64,000 nucleotides of DNA, taken from the NCBI GenBank assembly GCA_033439295.1, contig JAVTLE010000013.1, forward strand, positions 744,001-808,000, given 5' to 3'. A program made the translations under genes and the position numbers. The notes below the pieces were generated by a model. That model was not told the origin of the DNA. It did not search any database and was given only the letters and a program-made list of their open reading frames with translations. Position 1 is the first letter of the stretch. Every line of letters starts with the position of its first letter. Positions 60,201-64,000 of the stretch are shown piece after piece. Origin of the DNA: Deuterostichococcus epilithicus (lineage: Eukaryota > Chlorophyta > Trebouxiophyceae > Prasiolales > Stichococcaceae).

Positions 60201-63200
60201 ACGTTCATACAGGCACGGCATTGGTTGATTGCTTTGAGCGAACATTGAGCGGTCAGACGACTCAGAAGGGCTGCAGAGCTACTTCCGTGATGCGAATTGC
60301 AAGCCTCACTGTGGCCTAGTGGCAATCGAACCTGCACAGGAACCAGCGAGCATGCACCCCCAGGCACTTGCAGGGGCCTGGTGTTTTTCCTCACCCAGGA
60401 CACGAGCAATGGCGTCCTTGCCGGACGCAGCGCCGACATCCAGCAGCGTGGAAGCCCGCGCGACACACGCCTCCAGAGCCTCCCGTGCCGCCTCTTGCCT
60501 CGCCTGCGCCAGCTGCTCGGCGGTCGGCGGCGGCGGCGACGGNGNNNAGCGCCCGGCCGCGAGCGGCGCANCTGCANCGGTGGGCGCCACCGCCCTCCGC
60601 GGAGTGCCGCCCGGCTGTGGGGCGGCGGCCGCGATGGGGGGCAAAGCCGCTGGTGGCGCCGCCGCCGCCGCCGTTGACAACTCTGCAGGCGTGGCCTGCT
60701 CGGGCTGCTGTGCCGTGGGCGGTGGTGGCAAGGGCGCAGCCGGCTGCTGCGGCGCAGGCTGCCGCTGCTGGTGCTGCTGCGGCGGCTGCGGGACCTGCGC
60801 CTTTTCGGGCAGCGGCTGCTGCGGCGCAGGAGGCGCCTGCGGGCCTGCTGCCCCCACGTGCCGCGCCGCCTGCGCCGGGGCCGGACCACCGGTGGCGGCC
60901 GGCGGCGGCGGCCCATGGCCGTTCAGTGCGGGCGCTGCCGGCGGCTGAGCCGCTGCCGCGGGGAGGTCCGTGTCTGCAGCGCCGTCGGCACCAGCAGCAT
61001 CCTCATGGCCCTCTGCATGCGCCCGCACTCGCCGCTTCTTCTTCCGCTTCTTGGCGTCCTTGCTGCACGGCGAAACGCGATGCAGGAAGTCGGGAACTTT
61101 TCCGACCCCGAATCTTGTTATTTTTTAATGCCGCAACTTTGCTGCTGCATACCACTGCCGTTGCCAGTCACAGGTGAGGGTAAGTCGAAATTCGCATGGT
61201 GCACGATGCTGCCTTCACAGTCACAGCCGATGCGGCTTGTCCAGGCGACGACTTGACTTTGCTTTAGACTTATGAGGATGATCATGAAACCGCACCCCTC
61301 CTCCTCGAGCTCCAGCTCCTCCAACAGTGCCGCCATGTTGGCCTCGGCGGCGGCGGCGGACGGCGCGCCATCGGCGGCGGCGATGTCGTCGACGCTGGCC
61401 AGCGGGCTACGCCCTGCGGCGCGCGCCACCATGCCCTCCCGGAACGCCTTCTTCAGCAGGATGTTCAGCCCCGTCTGCGCCGCAGCCGGAAGCCTTCGCT
61501 CGAGTCTTTGCAGACGACCAGTTGCACAGTCGCATGGCTGTGGGCGGGCAGGAGCAGGCGCACAGGGTCACGTCCCGGGAGTTCACAGGCGGCGCCCCAG
61601 CCGAGCGCAGGCTCGACTGCATGCCGGTTTCAGGGTTTCTCTCCTTTTGCCTGCCACCAATCGAAACGGTTGCAGGGTGGACGGCGGCGCCCCCACCTGC
61701 TGCTGCGTGGTCTTGCCGTGCTGGCCGCACAGCACGAAGGCGGCGGTCGCGCCGTCGATGCCCTCGGCCTTGGCTCGGAAGTCGCATCCCAGCCGCGCCA
61801 GCGTCAGCATCATCTCCCGCTTGTTCGCCATCGCCGCGTGGTGCATCGCCGTGCCTGCCGCCGCCGAGGGGTACAGCATGATCGCAGCAAGGCTGGGGGA
61901 CTTGTTCAGGGATGCAGCTCTCCCAGCTGGCGCTGCCGTCCTCCAACAACAACACCGGTAGGCATGGTGTTGTCATGGCCACCACCAGCAACATCGATGC
62001 AGCTTCCAGCCAAGGCCTGCACCAGCATGCGGCAGCGTGCAAACACTGCTGACAGGGGCTGGGTCGACAGAGCCGCCAATGGAGCCGCCAGCTTCACAGG
62101 CTGCTTTCGTGCAAGAGACAGCATGTTTTTAACACATGCAAAATACTGTTCAGAGACACACGCACCACCGACGGAGTCGCGGGCGTTGACATCGGAGCCC
62201 AGCTCCACGAGCTGCAGCACCATGGTACGGTCGCCGCAGCCGGCGGCCAGGTGCAGCGCGGTGCGTCCCTCCGCGTCTGTCGCGTCCAGCTCTGCGCCCA
62301 GTCCCACCAGCCGCGCCGCCACAGGCAGCAGCCGGCTGCGGTCCTGCGGTCCAGGTTTTGGGGCGACGCATGAGTCAGCGTCAGGAGGGAGGGCCAAACG
62401 ATGGAGTCCAGGAGGCCCTGGGGCCGCCGCCGCCGCCGGCAGCAGCGGGTGCGGTCCAGTGAGGGTGTGCTGCAATGAGCCGTCGGTTGGTTCTGGTTCT
62501 GTCATTCCCTCAAGACGGGCCCAGGAGCCGCCGTGCTTGGGGCTGCCGCCTGCGCGGCCAGCTCGAGCAGATCTGGGTGCCGATCTAGGAACTTCGAGAC
62601 TGAGAATCGCCGGAAACTCTTGCTGCAAATGTGCGCCGCCTGGGCCCACCTGCTCCATCGACGACAGCTGCAGCGCCTCCGTCTTGCGCAGCAGCGCCTC
62701 CAGCCCGAACTCCCAGTCCTGGTTCTTGGCCGAGCCTGCCGCAAAACCACACAAAACTACTGACAGTCGTGGGCTCGCTCACGCTGCGACAGCGACAGCA
62801 CCTGTCTTGCCGGCGCTGACACCACAGGAGTCGCCGCGGCAAGCGCTTCTATGTGTGCAAATGCGGGACACGCGCAGGTCCCTTCCCATCAGGCGTCGAA
62901 GGCTCCGGCGAGCCGGGCTCTCGCACAATCCACAATACCAAGTACACAAAGCATGCAGGGAGGTCCCTCAGCACGGTGACATATCAACCAAGCAAAAGCC
63001 GTACCAGTCGTGAGTGCGAGGGGAGCCGGAGCCGCCAGGTCCAGTGCTGTGCTCGGCAGCGCGCTGGTGCGCCGCTTTGTGGCGCGCTTGAGCAGCTGCA
63101 TGAGGCCCAGGCCGCGCCAGTCCGCCGCCGCGGCATGCGGCGGCGTCCCCTCCGGCGTCTGGGCCGTCAGCCCGCACAGGTTCGCCAGCACGTCGTTCTG

Positions 63201-64000
63201 GCCGGCTGCAGAGGAGCGGACGAGCGCTGTGCATGGCAGTCCTACGCTTGATGAGGCCAGGGATCGAAGCGGCATGTGGACATGGCGGGACCGAACACAT
63301 GCAAGGAGCTGCAGCAGGACGCAGTGCCTCTCACGGGAGCCAGCAGCGACTCGATTGCGGACATGAGCAGGTGTGACACCCTCAGGGGACACACTCATGT
63401 GGCGTTTTCCGAGGCTGCGCAAAGGGTTCACGGCCGCTGAAGTGAGACGCACCCAGGGCGGCCCACGCCAGGCCGGTGCGGACGGGCACGAGGCCATCGC
63501 TCCGCGCCGCCGTGTTGGTCAATGCCGCCTGCGCCGCCTGCTGGCTCGCCGTGAGCTGCTGCCCGCCGCCGGCGCCGGCGCCGCCGCCGGCCGCGCCGTT
63601 GGCCCCGCCGCCCGTGCCGTGGTGCCCGTGCGCGTGCGCATGACCGTGGCCGTTGGCAGCAGCGTTTGCGCCGGCGCCGCTGCGGGCGCCAGCACCGCCG
63701 CGGCCGCCGGCCCCGCCGCCAGCGCCGGCGGCGGCAGCGCCCTGGTTGGGCGGCATGGCGGCGAGTGCAGAGTATGTCCCATGTGCGGCGTTCTGCAGCG
63801 GCGTGCAGCTGGTGATGTCCCGCGCGTTCAGGTCTGCTCCCAGCTGCACCAGCTCATCAATGGCGTCCAGAAACCCACATCCTGCGGCACCGGAGGTCGC
63901 TTTCCTCACGACGCGTGCTGGCGGCCCTGACGAAATAGCAGTATTGTAGCAAGACATGCAGGACTGCTCCTGCCAGAGAGGGTTGCCCAGGGAACGCCAG
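57286..64000 (-). CDS. Large ankyrin-repeat protein with long disordered C-terminus, 5'-truncated
   Basis: Minus-strand gene running off the window. Near the edge, an exon with an ankyrin unit (DELVQLGADLNARDITSC, TPLQNAAHG) continues into a Gly/Ala/His-rich insert (GHGHAHAHGHHG). Further exons give PPHAAAADWRGLGLMQLLK, the best ankyrin unit DAEGRTALHLAAGCGDRTM, VLQLVELGSDVNARD (62330-62165), and AGTAMHHAAMANKREMMLTL with LGCDFRAKAEG (61870-61710). An acidic helix (AALLEELELEEEG) and a basic patch (KKRKKKRRVRAH) come next, then a helical exon (EELDQVINAAVELAVGAKYA). About 1,000 residues of Pro/Gln/Gly-rich disordered sequence with RG motifs (RRGSRGRGG) follow, ending AQQGNRMF at 57286. This suggests a scaffold protein, possibly RNA-related; function is not known. 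Several Ns (58662, 59038, 59450, 60543-60577) lie in its GC-richest parts, where frames may be off. Confidence 0.78.

Noticed and set aside
1-64000. Mobile elements, LTR or virus-derived sequence, CRISPR, rRNA or tRNA genes
   Set aside because: Looked for integrase, reverse transcriptase, transposase, capsid-like or rRNA motifs and long terminal repeats while reading both strands; none was seen. A short tRNA could be missed without a covariance-model search.

Overview
The window is nuclear DNA from a green alga, probably a chlorophyte of the trebouxiophyte/chlorophycean kind; the species cannot be named from it. The evidence is GC-rich sequence, genes cut into many short exons by introns that mostly begin GTG and end CAG, chloroplast and thylakoid-lumen targeting sequences, a fibrillin/PAP protein, and a plant-type rhamnose-synthesis enzyme (NRS/ER). 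There is no operon logic, and I found no rRNA, tRNA, CRISPR array or mobile element. A handful of N bases lie inside GC-rich coding stretches, so small assembly errors there are likely.

Layout: a plastid fibrillin C-terminal part (+, 2-1125), an aldo-keto reductase (+, 1637-4131), a very large TRAPPC10/Trs130 gene (+, 4876-18588), the nucleolar protein EBP2 (+, 18982-21719), a PGAP1-like alpha/beta hydrolase (+, about 22841-25326), a thylakoid-lumen FKBP isomerase (-, 25832-27184), a small plastid protein of unknown function (-, 27927-28546), a HIG1/RCF1 mitochondrial protein (+, 29118-30138), a DUF2009/UPF0652 protein (-, 30496-36241) with a coiled-coil gene or N-terminal extension beside it (-, to 37213), NRS/ER (+, 37537-40115), 1-Cys peroxiredoxin (-, 40497-42736), a PNKP-type DNA 3'-phosphatase with an added helix-hairpin-helix region (+, 43529-46333), a triple-RRM protein ending in a U-box (-, 47145-54863), a Nudix hydrolase (+, 55456-56728) and the 3' part of a large ankyrin/disordered protein (-, 57286 to beyond the window).

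The genes look like an ordinary gene-dense housekeeping region and do not form one pathway. Membrane traffic, ribosome biogenesis, DNA end repair, redox defence, plastid protein folding and cell-wall sugar supply are all represented. What is unusual is structural. Many introns carry a degenerate copy of the neighbouring exon end, often with the splice site and reading frame still recognisable ('exon echoes'). Several introns use GC instead of GT donors. One peroxiredoxin exon is only 12 nt long. Two genes have unexpected domain combinations (RRM x3 + U-box; DNA 3'-phosphatase + Pol X-like HhH).
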